Shown: positions 46,492 through 55,129 of the stretch, piece by piece
Layout of the letters: the number at the start of each line of letters is the position of its first letter
Numbering within the stretch: position 1 is the stretch's first letter
NCBI RefSeq assembly: GCF_900258035.1
Contig: NZ_OGTP01000010.1
Span: forward strand, 124,001 to 188,000
From: Caballeronia novacaledonica
GTDB lineage: Bacteria; Pseudomonadota; Gammaproteobacteria; Burkholderiales; Burkholderiaceae
DNA: 64,000 bases
Direction of reading: 5' to 3'
Translations under genes and position numbers: made by a program
Notes under the pieces: model-generated
Told to the model about the DNA's origin: nothing
What the model saw: the letters and a program-made list of their open reading frames with translations, nothing else
Databases searched by the model: none

Positions 46492-47094
46492 ATGCGCCGC
46501 CGATCGAACTCCTCGCTTCTCGCCTCCGCCGCTCTCGCCTGCGCGCTCGCGCTCGCCGCCCCTGAACTCGCGCATGCGGACGGCGACGACACGCCGTTCA
46601 CCAATCTCATCGCGCTCGTGTCGCAACGGCTCGCGCTCGCGGAACCGGTCGCGCGCTGGAAGTGGGCCCATCACGAGCCGATCACCGACGCGCCGCGCGA
46701 AGAGGCGTTGCTCAAGCACGTCGAAGGAAAGGCGTCGGCTGCGCAGGTCGACCCGGAATTTGCGCGGCAGTTCTTCCGCGATCAGATCGACGCCAGCAAG
46801 GATGTGCAGAATGCGCTCTTCGCCAACTGGCGCGCGGTGAAGGCCGCGCCGGAGGCATCGCCGCCCGATCTCGCCAGGGACACGCGGCCGAAACTCGACC
46901 GGCTCACGCAATCGCTCGTGTCGGCGCTCGCGCACGTCGAGCCGATTCGTCACGCGGAGGATTGTCCGGTGCGGCTCGCCGAAAGCGTCGCGCGATGGAA
47001 GCATCTGACGCGCTACGACTCGTCGATGAACGCGCCGCTCATGCGCGCGCTCTCGCATGTGTGTGCTTCGGGTGGCGTAGGCGCGGTCGGCTGA
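46492..47094 (+). CDS. Periplasmic chorismate mutase (AroQ gamma class)
   Basis: A 200-residue protein with a Sec signal peptide (MRRRSNSSLLASAALACALA ... AHA) and a chorismate mutase domain. RLALAEPVARWKWAHHEPITD supplies the N-terminal active-site Arg/Lys helix, and ARQFFRDQIDASKDVQNALF the second. The C-terminal CPVRLAESVARWKHLTRYD and a further cysteine fit the disulfide-containing secreted class (as in *MtCM). It converts chorismate to prephenate outside the cytoplasm; the physiological role is unclear. Start chosen at the signal peptide. Confidence 0.85.
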   Translation: MRRRSNSSLLASAALACALALAAPELAHADGDDTPFTNLIALVSQRLALAEPVARWKWAHHEPITDAPREEALLKHVEGKASAAQVDPEFARQFFRDQIDASKDVQNALFANWRAVKAAPEASPPDLARDTRPKLDRLTQSLVSALAHVEPIRHAEDCPVRLAESVARWKHLTRYDSSMNAPLMRALSHVCASGGVGAVG

Positions 47095-47101
47095 TCGCGC
47101 G

Positions 47102-48247
47102 TCAGGCGGTCGGCGCGAGTGTTCCGCAGGCAAGCGGCGTCACGACGAGCCCGCGCGCGAGGCGCTCGCTCAGGATGCGATAGGTCGACAGCTCGAACGC
47201 GGGTGAAGCGGCGCCGGCGTGCAGCGCGCCAGCCTGATCGAGCGCGCCGGCGGTGCCGAGATAGCACCAGTTGTCGATGACATGCCATGCGCGCTGCCCC
47301 GATGCCTCGTCGCGCTCTTCGATCGCGATGGCGCCCGCGTAAGGCCACGGCGCGCCGCGAGCGTCGCCCGAACGCGATTTCGGCGCGCGATTGTGCGCCG
47401 GTCGCGCGTTTGCGATCCACTGCGCCTCGGCCAGCAGCGCGCCGATCTCGCCGCCCGTCGCCCGCCATTCGAGGCGACGCACGAGCGCGGCCAGACGCAG
47501 ATCCTTCGCCGACCGCCGCGGGCCGACGAGATGCGAGCGCACGCGCTGCCGCAGCCGCACGCTTCGGCCTGCGTAGAGCGGCGTGTCGTCGTCGCCATAG
47601 AACAGATAGACGCCGCAGCCCGCGACGATCTGCTCGATCGTGTCCTCGTCGATATGCGCCGCGAGCTGGAACCGGCGCGTCACGCGTTCGAGGTGCGTGC
47701 GCATGACATCGGCCGTGTTCGCGCGATGCAGGTGTTGCCAGAATTGCCAGAGCAGATCGGCGTCGGCCAGCGCGCGGTGCCGCGCCGAAGGCACGAGCGC
47801 GTGGCGTACGACGAGCGCATCGAGACCGTGACGGCTTTCCGCCGGATAGACGGCGCGGGAGAGTTGCACCGTGCAGAGCACGTCCGGCGCGAAGCGAAGA
47901 CCCATGCGCCGGAATTCGCCCTTGAGGAAACCGTGGTCGAAGTGCGCGTTATGCGCGACGAAAAGCCGGCCGTTCAGGCGCTCGAGCAGGCCGGACGCAA
48001 GTTGTTCGAACGTCGGGGCATCGCGCACCATCGCGTCGGTGATGCCGGTCAGTTGCTGGACGAACGCGGGAATCGGCTTTTGCGGGTTCACGAGCGATGA
48101 CCACTGCGACACGCCCGACGGCCCGACTTCCACGATGCCGATCTCGGTGATACGGTCCACGCCGAACGTGGCGCCGGTCGTTTCGAGATCGACGAATACG
48201 ATGGGCTCGGATGGGAAGGCAAGGCTTGCGGCTGGATCGGGAAGCAT
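47102..48247 (-). CDS. DnaQ-like 3'-5' exonuclease fused to a GIY-YIG domain
   Basis: A 381-residue two-domain nuclease. The N-terminal DEDD exonuclease (about residues 15-180) has PIVFVDLETTGATFG (Exo I), VAHNAHFDHGFLKGEF (Exo II) and ARHRALADADLLWQF (Exo III). A UvrC-like GIY-YIG domain follows from about residue 205 (GCGVYLFYGDDDTPLYAGRS, then LRQRVRSHL). This architecture resembles Cho/UvrC-related exonuclease fusions, probably in repair. It is convergent with the chorismate mutase gene. Confidence 0.9.
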   Translation of the reverse strand: MLPDPAASLAFPSEPIVFVDLETTGATFGVDRITEIGIVEVGPSGVSQWSSLVNPQKPIPAFVQQLTGITDAMVRDAPTFEQLASGLLERLNGRLFVAHNAHFDHGFLKGEFRRMGLRFAPDVLCTVQLSRAVYPAESRHGLDALVVRHALVPSARHRALADADLLWQFWQHLHRANTADVMRTHLERVTRRFQLAAHIDEDTIEQIVAGCGVYLFYGDDDTPLYAGRSVRLRQRVRSHLVGPRRSAKDLRLAALVRRLEWRATGGEIGALLAEAQWIANARPAHNRAPKSRSGDARGAPWPYAGAIAIEERDEASGQRAWHVIDNWCYLGTAGALDQAGALHAGAASPAFELSTYRILSERLARGLVVTPLACGTLAPTA

Positions 48248-48858
48248 CGTGAACGGCGGAGGCGGCGCGGCGAGCGCCGAAGTGGAACGTGGCGGGATTG
48301 CCCATTCTAACGCAGCGTGCGGATGCCGGCTTTGCCGGCGCTTTAAATGATTTGCGGCGATCGGTGCGACGCGGTCATGCCGAGTTTTTCTCGTTCTTTC
48401 TATTAGGCGCTCGCCGATTTTTTCCAGCGCAATAGCGGATAACCCGTAATAGCATTCCCCGATTAACTAGAATTATTTTTTAAGATTATCGCGTTTTGAG
48501 AAGTGAACGTCGGCCATTGCGACGGTGTACAGCGAACGATCGCCGCAGCGCTTGCACCGTGGCAGCCGGGCGCGGCGCGCGGCGGCGCGTGTGCGCCAAA
48601 TCCAGGGCCACGCACGCCGCAAAATAAGATCCTGCCTGTTGAAACTCCGCTGCGAAAAAATTTAATTAACCGCAAATAACTTATGCCAAATAATATTCCC
48701 GATATATCATGACAATATATCGACATAAAAACAAAACATCCCATCAAACCGCAACAAGATTATTCAAAGCGTAAGCGTTTACTCGCCTTGCCCGATTCTC
48801 CGACATTAAGCAACATGGAAACTAAGTCACGACTTAAATGTAATGGAGGGCGGCAACG
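48248..48858. other. Long intergenic region with AT-rich half
   Basis: About 610 bases. The half from about 48,450 on is much more AT-rich than the surrounding genome and contains many TATA-like words (for example GATATATC around 48,700). It has no credible gene; a 94-codon minus frame at 48,463-48,747 lacks a ribosome-binding site and family features. It probably includes the promoter of the small gene at 48,859, and could be a silencing or nucleoid-protein target. Confidence 0.4.
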
Positions 48859-49086
48859 ATGATCCAGATCAGTCGATTCGCGCAATGGTTGATATCGCTC
48901 GCAGCGCCATCGATTACGCCGGCGGCAGAGCGTGCTTCATCGCTCGATTTCGATCCGGCGTGGCATGGCGATCACTGGCAGAACCTGCTCTCATCGCCCA
49001 TGGACGCAAGGCACTACGTGATGGAGGACTGGGCGACGCCGCTCGACGGCGACCTCGTCACGGGCGAAGCGCCTCAAGAGCGCTAG
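48859..49086 (+). CDS. Small hypothetical protein (75 residues)
   Basis: The ATG is preceded by TGGAGGGCGGCAACG, a good ribosome-binding site. The N-terminal 20 residues (MIQISRFAQWLISLAAPSIT) are amphipathic or weakly signal-like. The remainder is acidic, rich in tryptophan and aspartate (WHGDHWQNLLSSPMDARHYV). I do not recognise the family. Real coding is likely from composition, but not certain. Confidence 0.5.
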   Translation: MIQISRFAQWLISLAAPSITPAAERASSLDFDPAWHGDHWQNLLSSPMDARHYVMEDWATPLDGDLVTGEAPQER

Positions 49087-49097
49087 CGCGGCGGCGC

Positions 49098-49193
49098 AAA
49101 AAAAAGCGCGACCGGGAAGTCGCGCTGACAAAGTTTGGAGATCTTTTTCCGTCAACGAAAAAGTCTGCTTCGGAAAGCAGAGATCACAGTATA
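49098..49193 (-). ncRNA. Candidate small RNA (minus strand) with its own promoter and terminator
   Basis: On the minus strand a TATACT -10 box (49,188-49,193) is followed by about 85 bases able to fold into three hairpins: CTGCTT/AAGCAG, TTTTTC/GGAAAAA, and a terminator stem agcgcgac/gtcgcgct ending in eight T residues (49,098-49,105). No minus-strand gene exists for that terminator to serve. The -35 region is not close to consensus. This is a prediction from sequence alone. Confidence 0.45.
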
Positions 49194-49322
49194 CCGATGC
49201 GGCCCGCATTAATTACCTTCAAAAGCCGCAAACTTCTGTTTCAAATCTCTCAACAATCGATTTTCGGAAATTTCCCGTCATTTTCCTCGCGATTCATGTC
49301 GTACATGCGCAACGTCGATTGG

Positions 49323-49592
49323 TTGACACTTCCGCCCTTACGACTTTATTCGCCGGTAAATCATTGTATATAAAGAAAAATATGCGCAATTTCGATCATT
49401 GCCGCATCAACAATGGTTTATTGTGGAATTTGGAAGGCCTTCCGCTGTAACACCGTCTTTACACTTCGTCTGGTCCGGAAACAAATGTGTCGTCGATGCA
49501 TTGCTCCTCCGCCCGCGCCTCTCGCAGCGCGCCGGAGCGAGGTTTCCTCAAAGCCTGGGTCCCCGGCCCAATCTGCTCTCGGAGTTACAAAG
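49323..49592 (+). promoter_or_regulatory. Promoter and long 5' leader of the porin gene
   Basis: A perfect TTGACA at 49,323-49,328 has a weak TTATTC 17 bases downstream, and TATATAAA follows at about 49,367. The leader to the ATG is over 200 bases and contains the palindrome GGAAGGCCTTCC (about 49,432-49,443). A long structured leader suits post-transcriptional control typical of major porins. Confidence 0.45.
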
Positions 49593-50735
49593 ATGAAAAA
49601 GACTCTCATGGTCGCCGCCCTGTCGGGCGTTTTTGCTACCGCCGCCCATGCGCAAAGCAGCGTCACGCTGTACGGCCTGATCGATGCGGGCATCACCTAC
49701 ACGAACAACCAGCAAGGCCACAGCAACTGGAAGGCGACGAGCGGTTCGGTCAACGGCAGCCGTTGGGGCCTGCGTGGTTCGGAAGACCTCGGCGGCGGCC
49801 TGAAGGCGATCTTCACGTTGGAGAACGGCTTCAACATCATGAACGGCACGAATGGCCAGGGTGGTCGCGAGTTCGGCCGTCAGGCATTCGTCGGTCTGTC
49901 GAGCAACCAGTTCGGCGCCGTGACCCTCGGCCGTCAATATGACTCCGTGGTCGACTTCCTCGGGCCTCTGGCTCTGACGGGCACGCAATACGGCGGCACG
50001 CAGTTCGCCCACCCGTTCGACAACGACAACCTCGACAACACGTTCCGCGTCAACAACTCGGTCAAGTACACGAGCGCGAACTACGCCGGCTTCAAGCTGG
50101 GCGCGATGTACGGCTTCTCGAACGAAGCAGGCGGCTTTGCGGATAACCGCGCTTACAGCGTCGGCGCGTCGTACAACTACGGCCCGTTGAACGTTGCGGC
50201 CGCGTACATGCAGCTGAACAACGTCGGCTCGCCGACCAACAACGTCAACGGCGCGATCACGACGGACAACACGCCGTTCGTCGCCGGCCGTCAGCGCATC
50301 TTCGGCGGTGGCCTGAACTACGCGTTCGGCCCGGCAACGGTCGGCTTCGTGTTCACGCAGACGATGCTGGACAACGCTTCGTCGATCACCAACGTCGGCT
50401 CGCAAGGCGCCGGCTCGATCAACCTGACCGACGGTCACGTTCGCTTCACCAACTACGAAGTCAACGGCCGTTACAACCTGACGCCGGCTCTGTCGCTCGC
50501 GGGTGCTTACACCTACACCGACAGCCGTATCGACGGCGAAAAGCCGAAGTTCCACCAGTTCAGCCTGCAAACGGCGTACGCGCTGTCGAAGCGTACCGAC
50601 GTGTACCTGCAAGGCGAATACCAGCACATGACCGACCAGGACGGCCTGCCGATCGGTGCGGTGATCAACGGTGTTGGCATGTCGTCGAACGGCAATCAAG
50701 TGTCCGCGACGGTTGGCATGCGTCACCGCTTCTAA
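49593..50735 (+). CDS. Gram-negative porin (Burkholderia OpcP/Omp38 type)
   Basis: General-diffusion outer-membrane beta-barrel, 380 residues, with a clear signal peptide (MKKTLMVAALSGVFATAAHA, cut before QSSVTLYG). SSVTLYGLIDAGITYTNN, SRWGLRGSEDLGGGLKAIF, FGRQAFVGLSS and the C-terminal SATVGMRHRF with terminal Phe (the BAM recognition signal) are family hallmarks. About 16 strands are expected, working as a trimer. Codon use looks optimised for high expression (GGC, AAC, CTG). The frame extends upstream of the signal peptide, but that is non-coding. Confidence 0.95.
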   Translation: MKKTLMVAALSGVFATAAHAQSSVTLYGLIDAGITYTNNQQGHSNWKATSGSVNGSRWGLRGSEDLGGGLKAIFTLENGFNIMNGTNGQGGREFGRQAFVGLSSNQFGAVTLGRQYDSVVDFLGPLALTGTQYGGTQFAHPFDNDNLDNTFRVNNSVKYTSANYAGFKLGAMYGFSNEAGGFADNRAYSVGASYNYGPLNVAAAYMQLNNVGSPTNNVNGAITTDNTPFVAGRQRIFGGGLNYAFGPATVGFVFTQTMLDNASSITNVGSQGAGSINLTDGHVRFTNYEVNGRYNLTPALSLAGAYTYTDSRIDGEKPKFHQFSLQTAYALSKRTDVYLQGEYQHMTDQDGLPIGAVINGVGMSSNGNQVSATVGMRHRF

Positions 50736-50760
50736 GCTTCACAGGCAGTCTCGCTGTAGA

Positions 50761-50790
50761 AAAGCCGCTCTTCGGAGCGGCTTTTTTTCG
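50761..50790 (+). terminator. Porin terminator
   Basis: The stem aaaagccgctc / gagcggctttt with a TTCG tetraloop and a T run, 25 bases after the porin stop. The UUCG-type loop makes it very stable. Confidence 0.92.
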
Positions 50791-50809
50791 TCTGCACGGC
50801 GGCCTTCGA

Positions 50810-51361
50810 TCAATCCGGATATCGCACGTCCAGAATGTCGATCTGCTGCACGCCCGCCGGCGTATGCAGCGCGACCGTGTCGCCGGTCTTCGCCTTCAGC
50901 AGCGCCCGCGCGACCGGCGAGATCCAGCTCACGTAGCCGAGCTCCAGATTCACCTCATCGACGCCGACGATCGTCACCGTCTTCGTGTCGCCGTCGTCGC
51001 CCGCGTAGTCCACCGTCGCGCCGAAGAACACCTGATCGACGTTCTCCTGCCTGCTGCTGTCCACCACTTCCGCGAGATCCAGGCGCTTCGTCAGAAAGCG
51101 GATGCGGCGGTCGATCTCGCGCAGCCGCCGCTTGCCGTAGATATAGTCGCCGTTCTCCGAGCGATCCCCGTTCGACGCGGCCCAGGAGACGAGTTTGACC
51201 ACCTCGGGACGGTCCGTGTCCAGAAGCTGCAGAAGCTCGTCACGCAGCCGCTTGTGGCCCGCCGGCGTGATGTAGTTCTTCGTGCCCGCCGGGACGTCCG
51301 GATGGCCGGGTTCGAGGTCGTCGTCGGTGTCTTCCGACTCTTTGACAAATGCCTTGTTCAT
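50810..51361 (-). CDS. greB: Transcription elongation factor GreB
   Basis: Stimulates RNA cleavage by backtracked RNA polymerase. The 183 residues contain the N-terminal coiled coil (YITPAGHKRLRDELLQLLD; the acidic tip is in SNGDRSENGDYIYGKRRLRE, with RRIRFLTKRLDLAEVVD) and the C-terminal FKBP-like domain (YVSWISPVARALLKAKTGD). SENGDYIYGKRRLREIDRRI is the GreB form rather than GreA. A charged 25-residue N-terminal extension precedes the coiled coil. The start is MNKAFVKES; 20 upstream in-frame codons are not used. Confidence 0.92.
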   Translation of the reverse strand: MNKAFVKESEDTDDDLEPGHPDVPAGTKNYITPAGHKRLRDELLQLLDTDRPEVVKLVSWAASNGDRSENGDYIYGKRRLREIDRRIRFLTKRLDLAEVVDSSRQENVDQVFFGATVDYAGDDGDTKTVTIVGVDEVNLELGYVSWISPVARALLKAKTGDTVALHTPAGVQQIDILDVRYPD

Positions 51362-51533
51362 GATGCTGCTCGATGCCGAATGAGGTCGAATTCCGTGAGG
51401 TACTTGCTTTCCAGACATCAACTTACCACGCCGAAAGCCCCTTTCGTCGAGCGGATGCTGACAGAAAATTCGATAGTTTGGCTCAAACCCCTTCCTTTTC
51501 GGAACAGGCTTGGCTATAATTCCGCTTCTGCGT

Positions 51534-51610
51534 GCGGCTGTAGCTCAGTTGGATAGAGTACTTGGCTACGAACCAAGGGGTCGTGGGTTCGAATCCTGCC
51601 AGCCGCGCCA
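51534..51610 (+). tRNA. tRNA-Arg (anticodon ACG), copy 1
   Basis: A 77-base cloverleaf with acceptor GCGGCTG/CAGCCGC, anticodon loop CTACGAA giving ACG (inosine at wobble), T-arm GTGGGTTCGAATCC and encoded GCCA. A TATAAT box lies at 51,515-51,520. Confidence 0.97.
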
Positions 51611-51697
51611 CTTATTCTGGTGTTCTCGCTCTGACGAGGTCATCGAGCGCTTAACCATGAGCGCGTTGAAGTAACATAGTGTTGTACCGTTTTGCGT

Positions 51698-51774
51698 GCG
51701 GCTGTAGCTCAGTTGGATAGAGTACTTGGCTACGAACCAAGGGGTCGTGGGTTCGAATCCTGCCAGCCGCGCCA
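51698..51774 (+). tRNA. tRNA-Arg (anticodon ACG), copy 2
   Basis: Identical over all 77 bases to copy 1, 87 bases downstream, preceded by the same TGCGT flank. The two are probably one transcript ending at the hairpin just after. Confidence 0.97.
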
Positions 51775-51780
51775 TCTTTC

Positions 51781-51812
51781 GAAGGGCCTTCCATACGGAA
51801 GGCCCTTTTTGT
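51781..51812 (+). terminator. Terminator of the tRNA-Arg pair
   Basis: A 12-bp stem (gaagggccttcc / ggaaggcccttt region) with an ATAC loop and a T run, seven bases after the second tRNA. Confidence 0.88.
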
Positions 51813-51835
51813 TTGCTCTCGTCAAAGAGCGCCGG

Positions 51836-52327
51836 CTATTGGCGCGGCACCGAGCCGATATCGCCGATGTTCAATTCCGGCCTCGGCACATCCTCCACCG
51901 ACACCACCGCACTCGACTCCCCGATCGCCTCCGCCCGCGTCCCGAGCAAGGTCTGCGAGCGGTGCAAGAAATCATCGTCGACGTCATCGCCGAACGTGTG
52001 GCGCACGAAGGCGCGCAGCAAGGCGATCCGCAACGACGCGCCGCGTCCTTCCACCGGCTTGCCGTCCTTGCCGAAGCTCACGGTGCAGATCACCTCGCCG
52101 CGCCCGTGATCGTGCATCTCGAGCTTGCACGCGCGCTCCAGCACGACGGCCGCCGCCTCCCAGGAAGTCGACGGCAGGAAGCGCCCGTCCCAAGGCTTGC
52201 CGCGATCGTTGCCGCGGATGGAGAGCGTCTCTCCGCTATCGGTGAAATGAATCTCTCGGATGAATTCGTGCAGTCCGCGCGCGACCCAGTAGTCGAGCGT
52301 GGCGCCTTCGAGATCGGAAGTGTTCAT
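51836..52327 (-). CDS. NinX-like (DUF2591-type) protein
   Basis: A 163-residue soluble protein. LEGATLDYWVARGLHEF near the N-terminus and FLPSTSWEAAAVVLERACKL resemble the P22 NinX / DUF2591 family, often found as orphan phage-derived genes with unknown function. The start MNTSDLEGAT has AGGAG 12 bases upstream. It lies just downstream of spoT, separated by 60 bases, in the same direction. Confidence 0.65.
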   Translation of the reverse strand: MNTSDLEGATLDYWVARGLHEFIREIHFTDSGETLSIRGNDRGKPWDGRFLPSTSWEAAAVVLERACKLEMHDHGRGEVICTVSFGKDGKPVEGRGASLRIALLRAFVRHTFGDDVDDDFLHRSQTLLGTRAEAIGESSAVVSVEDVPRPELNIGDIGSVPRQ

Positions 52328-52387
52328 GCGGCGCGTTCTCCTGTTCGTCATCGATAACAGGCATGCACGCCGCATTCCCGCGCCGCG

Positions 52388-54784
52388 TCAGTAGTCGGCG
52401 CGCTCGCGGTCGATGCGCATGCCGCCGTCCTGATTGCGGTGATGCGGTTCGTCGCTCGGACGCTCGCGCGCGATGCGCATCACGTCCGGATTGGTGCGCA
52501 CACGGCGCATGACGTTCGCCAGGTGCACGCGGTCGCTCACCTGGATCACGAAGCGCAAGAGCTTCGCTTCCTGCGACACGTCTTCGTCCATCGCGATATG
52601 CACGATGTTCGCGTCGGCCGACGTGATATCCGCCGCGACGCGCGCGAAGACGCCCTTCGTGTTCTTCACGAGCACCTTGACGGCGACATCGAACAGACGT
52701 CCCGGCTGCGGCGCCCACGCGACATCGATCCAGCGGCCCGGATCGCGCCGATGAATACGCTGCGCGACGCGGCATTCGGTCGTGTGGATCGCCATGCCGA
52801 GCCCGATGCCGATGTAGCCCATGATGTCGTCGCCGGGAATCGGGCGGCAGCACGGCGACAATTGCACCGACATGCCTTCCGTGCCCGTGATGACGACCGG
52901 CGGCGCGGTATTGGTGTTGTGATGCTCGCGATGCGGATGCTCGTCGTCGTCGGCGATGCCGTTCATCAACACTTCGATGCGCTTGGCCATCACCGCCGCC
53001 ACGCGCCGGCCGAGACCGATGTCCGCGAAAATTTCCTGCCGCGTCTTGTTGCCGGTCCACTGCACGAGCTTTTCCCACACTTCCGGCGTGACGTCCGACA
53101 GCGCGAGGCCATAGCCCTTGAGACTCTGATCGACGAGCCGCTCGCCCAACTGGACGGACTCGTTCAGGCGCATCGTCTTCAGGTAATGACGGATCGCCGA
53201 GCGCGCCTTGCCGGTGCGCACAAAGCCGAGCCACGCGGGATTCGGTTTCGAATACGGCGCGGTGATCACTTCGACGATATCGCCGCTTTTCAGCTCCGTG
53301 CGCAGCGGCAGGAGCTCGTTGTTGATCTTCACCGCGACGCACTGGTTGCCGAGGTCGCTGTGAATCGAATACGCGAAGTCGAGCGCGGTCGCGCCGCGCG
53401 GCAGCGGCATGATCTTCGACTTCGGCGTGAAGACGTAGACCGCGTCCGGGAACAGGTCGATCTTGACGTGTTCGAGAAATTCGCTCGAATCGCCCGCTTC
53501 GCTTTGAATGTCGAGCAGCGACTTGAGCCATTGATGCGCGCGCTTCTGCACGTCGTTCAGGTCCGCGCCGCCGTTCTTGTAGAGCCAGTGCGCCGCGACG
53601 CCCGCCTCGGCGATCTCGTGCATCTTGCGCGTGCGGATCTGAAACTCGATCGGCGCGCCGAACGGACCGACGAGCGTGGTATGCAGGGACTGATAGCCGT
53701 TCACCTTCGGAATGGCGATGTAGTCCTTGAACTTTCCCGGCACGGGCTTGTAGAGCGCGTGCAGCGCGCCGATGCACGTATAGCATTCCAGCGCGCTCTC
53801 GACCACCACGCGAAAACCGTAGACGTCGAGCACCTGCGAAAACGACAACTGCTTGTCGCGCATCTTCTTGTAGATGCTGAAGATCGTTTTCTCGCGGCCG
53901 GTGACTTCCGCGTTGATCTTGGCATCGGCGATGGTGCGCTGCACCGCTTCGAGAATCTTGCCGACCACTTCGCGCCGATTGCCGCGCGCGGCCTTCACCG
54001 CTTTTTCGAGCGTAGCGTAGCGGTTCGGATTGAAGTTCGCGAAAGACAGATCCTGCAGTTCGCGATACGTGTTGTTCAGGCCGAGCCGGTGCGCGATCGG
54101 CGCGTAGATATCCAGCGTTTCGCGCGCCACGCGCCGGCGCTTCTCCGGCGGCACCGCGCCGAGCGTGCGCATGTTGTGCAGCCGGTCGGCGAGCTTGACG
54201 AGAATGACGCGCACGTCGCGCGCCATCGCGAGCAGCATCTTGCGGAAGTTTTCCGCCTGCGCTTCCTCGCGATTGCGGAATTCCATCTTGTCCAGTTTGG
54301 ACAAACCGTCGACCAGTTCCGCGACCTTCGCGCCGAAACGCTCCGCGATCTCGGTCTTGGTCACGCCCTGATCTTCGATCACGTCATGCAGCAGCGCGGC
54401 CATGATCGACTGCGCATCGAGCTTCCAGCCCGCGCAGATTTCCGCGACCGCGACCGGATGCGTGATGTACGGCTCGCCGCTCTGGCGATACTGCCCGAGA
54501 TGCGCTTCGTCGCTGAAGTGGAACGCCGCCTTGACTTCCTTGATCTCTTCCGGGGTGATGTAGCCCGCGAGCGCATTCGTCAGTTTCGCGATGGAAACGA
54601 CGTCGTGCTTGCGCGGCTGCTCCGGCGTGGCGGTCGGGCCGAACAGATGGCGGAAGGACTGTTCGAGGACCGCGTCGATGTACTTGCGCGCCGCATGCGG
54701 CTTGTCGGCGTCGAGCACGGAATCCTGATCGATTTCGAGCTCGTGGTCCACGGCGGCGGAGATGGGCAACGGTGTCTGACTCAT
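52388..54784 (-). CDS. spoT: Bifunctional (p)ppGpp synthetase/hydrolase
   Basis: Stringent-response enzyme of 798 residues that makes and degrades (p)ppGpp. The HD hydrolase domain is intact (YITHPVAVAEI, LLHDVIEDQG). The synthetase domain has GKFKDYIAIPKVNGYQSLHT and EFQIRTRKMHEIAEAGVAAH. TGS (DLFPDAVYVFTPKSKIMPLP), the conserved Cys/zinc-finger-like region (QLSPCCRPIPGDDIMGYI) and a C-terminal ACT/RRM domain complete it. An N-terminal extension of about 60 residues precedes the HD domain. It is the last core gene of gmk-rpoZ-spoT. Confidence 0.96.
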   Translation of the reverse strand: MSQTPLPISAAVDHELEIDQDSVLDADKPHAARKYIDAVLEQSFRHLFGPTATPEQPRKHDVVSIAKLTNALAGYITPEEIKEVKAAFHFSDEAHLGQYRQSGEPYITHPVAVAEICAGWKLDAQSIMAALLHDVIEDQGVTKTEIAERFGAKVAELVDGLSKLDKMEFRNREEAQAENFRKMLLAMARDVRVILVKLADRLHNMRTLGAVPPEKRRRVARETLDIYAPIAHRLGLNNTYRELQDLSFANFNPNRYATLEKAVKAARGNRREVVGKILEAVQRTIADAKINAEVTGREKTIFSIYKKMRDKQLSFSQVLDVYGFRVVVESALECYTCIGALHALYKPVPGKFKDYIAIPKVNGYQSLHTTLVGPFGAPIEFQIRTRKMHEIAEAGVAAHWLYKNGGADLNDVQKRAHQWLKSLLDIQSEAGDSSEFLEHVKIDLFPDAVYVFTPKSKIMPLPRGATALDFAYSIHSDLGNQCVAVKINNELLPLRTELKSGDIVEVITAPYSKPNPAWLGFVRTGKARSAIRHYLKTMRLNESVQLGERLVDQSLKGYGLALSDVTPEVWEKLVQWTGNKTRQEIFADIGLGRRVAAVMAKRIEVLMNGIADDDEHPHREHHNTNTAPPVVITGTEGMSVQLSPCCRPIPGDDIMGYIGIGLGMAIHTTECRVAQRIHRRDPGRWIDVAWAPQPGRLFDVAVKVLVKNTKGVFARVAADITSADANIVHIAMDEDVSQEAKLLRFVIQVSDRVHLANVMRRVRTNPDVMRIARERPSDEPHHRNQDGGMRIDRERADY

Positions 54785-54856
54785 CTTCCCCTCCGTGGTG
54801 ACGTGACGCGCTGGGTCGTCGGTTGCAAAAAATGAAACCGTGCGGAACGGCAGCCC

Positions 54857-55060
54857 TTAGACGGGCACCTTCTTCAACATTTCGATACCAACCTGGCCCG
54901 CGGCGATCTCGCGCAGCGCGACGACGGTCGGCTTGTCGCGGCTTTCGATTTTCGGCGTGTGGCCCTGCGCGAGCTGGCGCGCGCGATACGTTGCCGCGAG
55001 CGCGAGCTCGAAGCGATTCGGGATTTGTTTCAGGCAGTCTTCGACGGTGATGCGGGCCAT
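54857..55060 (-). CDS. rpoZ: RNA polymerase omega subunit
   Basis: A 67-residue omega subunit, helping RNA polymerase assembly and forming part of a ppGpp site. [20 protein letters not shown] and [13 protein letters not shown] are the family signature. It sits between gmk and spoT as in most proteobacteria. The GGAAACAAAC leader gives the ribosome-binding site. Confidence 0.97.
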   Translation of the reverse strand: MARITVEDCLKQIPNRFELALAATYRARQLAQGHTPKIESRDKPTVVALREIAAGQVGIEMLKKVPV

Positions 55061-55129
55061 GTTTGTTTCCTTCGGAATATGGGTTTTATTCTACCTTATG
55101 TGACCGATCGACCCGGCCACTGCAGTGCG

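Noticed and set aside
48463-48747. 94-codon minus-strand frame in the AT-rich gap
   Set aside because: No ribosome-binding site and a composition change in the middle of the frame; probably chance.
51534-51774. tRNA-Arg pair as a further integration site
   Set aside because: The two copies are only 87 bases apart, both complete, with no integrase or foreign DNA between them; a simple duplicated tRNA operon.
52439-54835. 798-codon plus-strand frame opposite spoT
   Set aside because: Antisense shadow of a high-GC gene; composition is arginine/histidine-rich with no domain, whereas the minus strand gives full-length SpoT.
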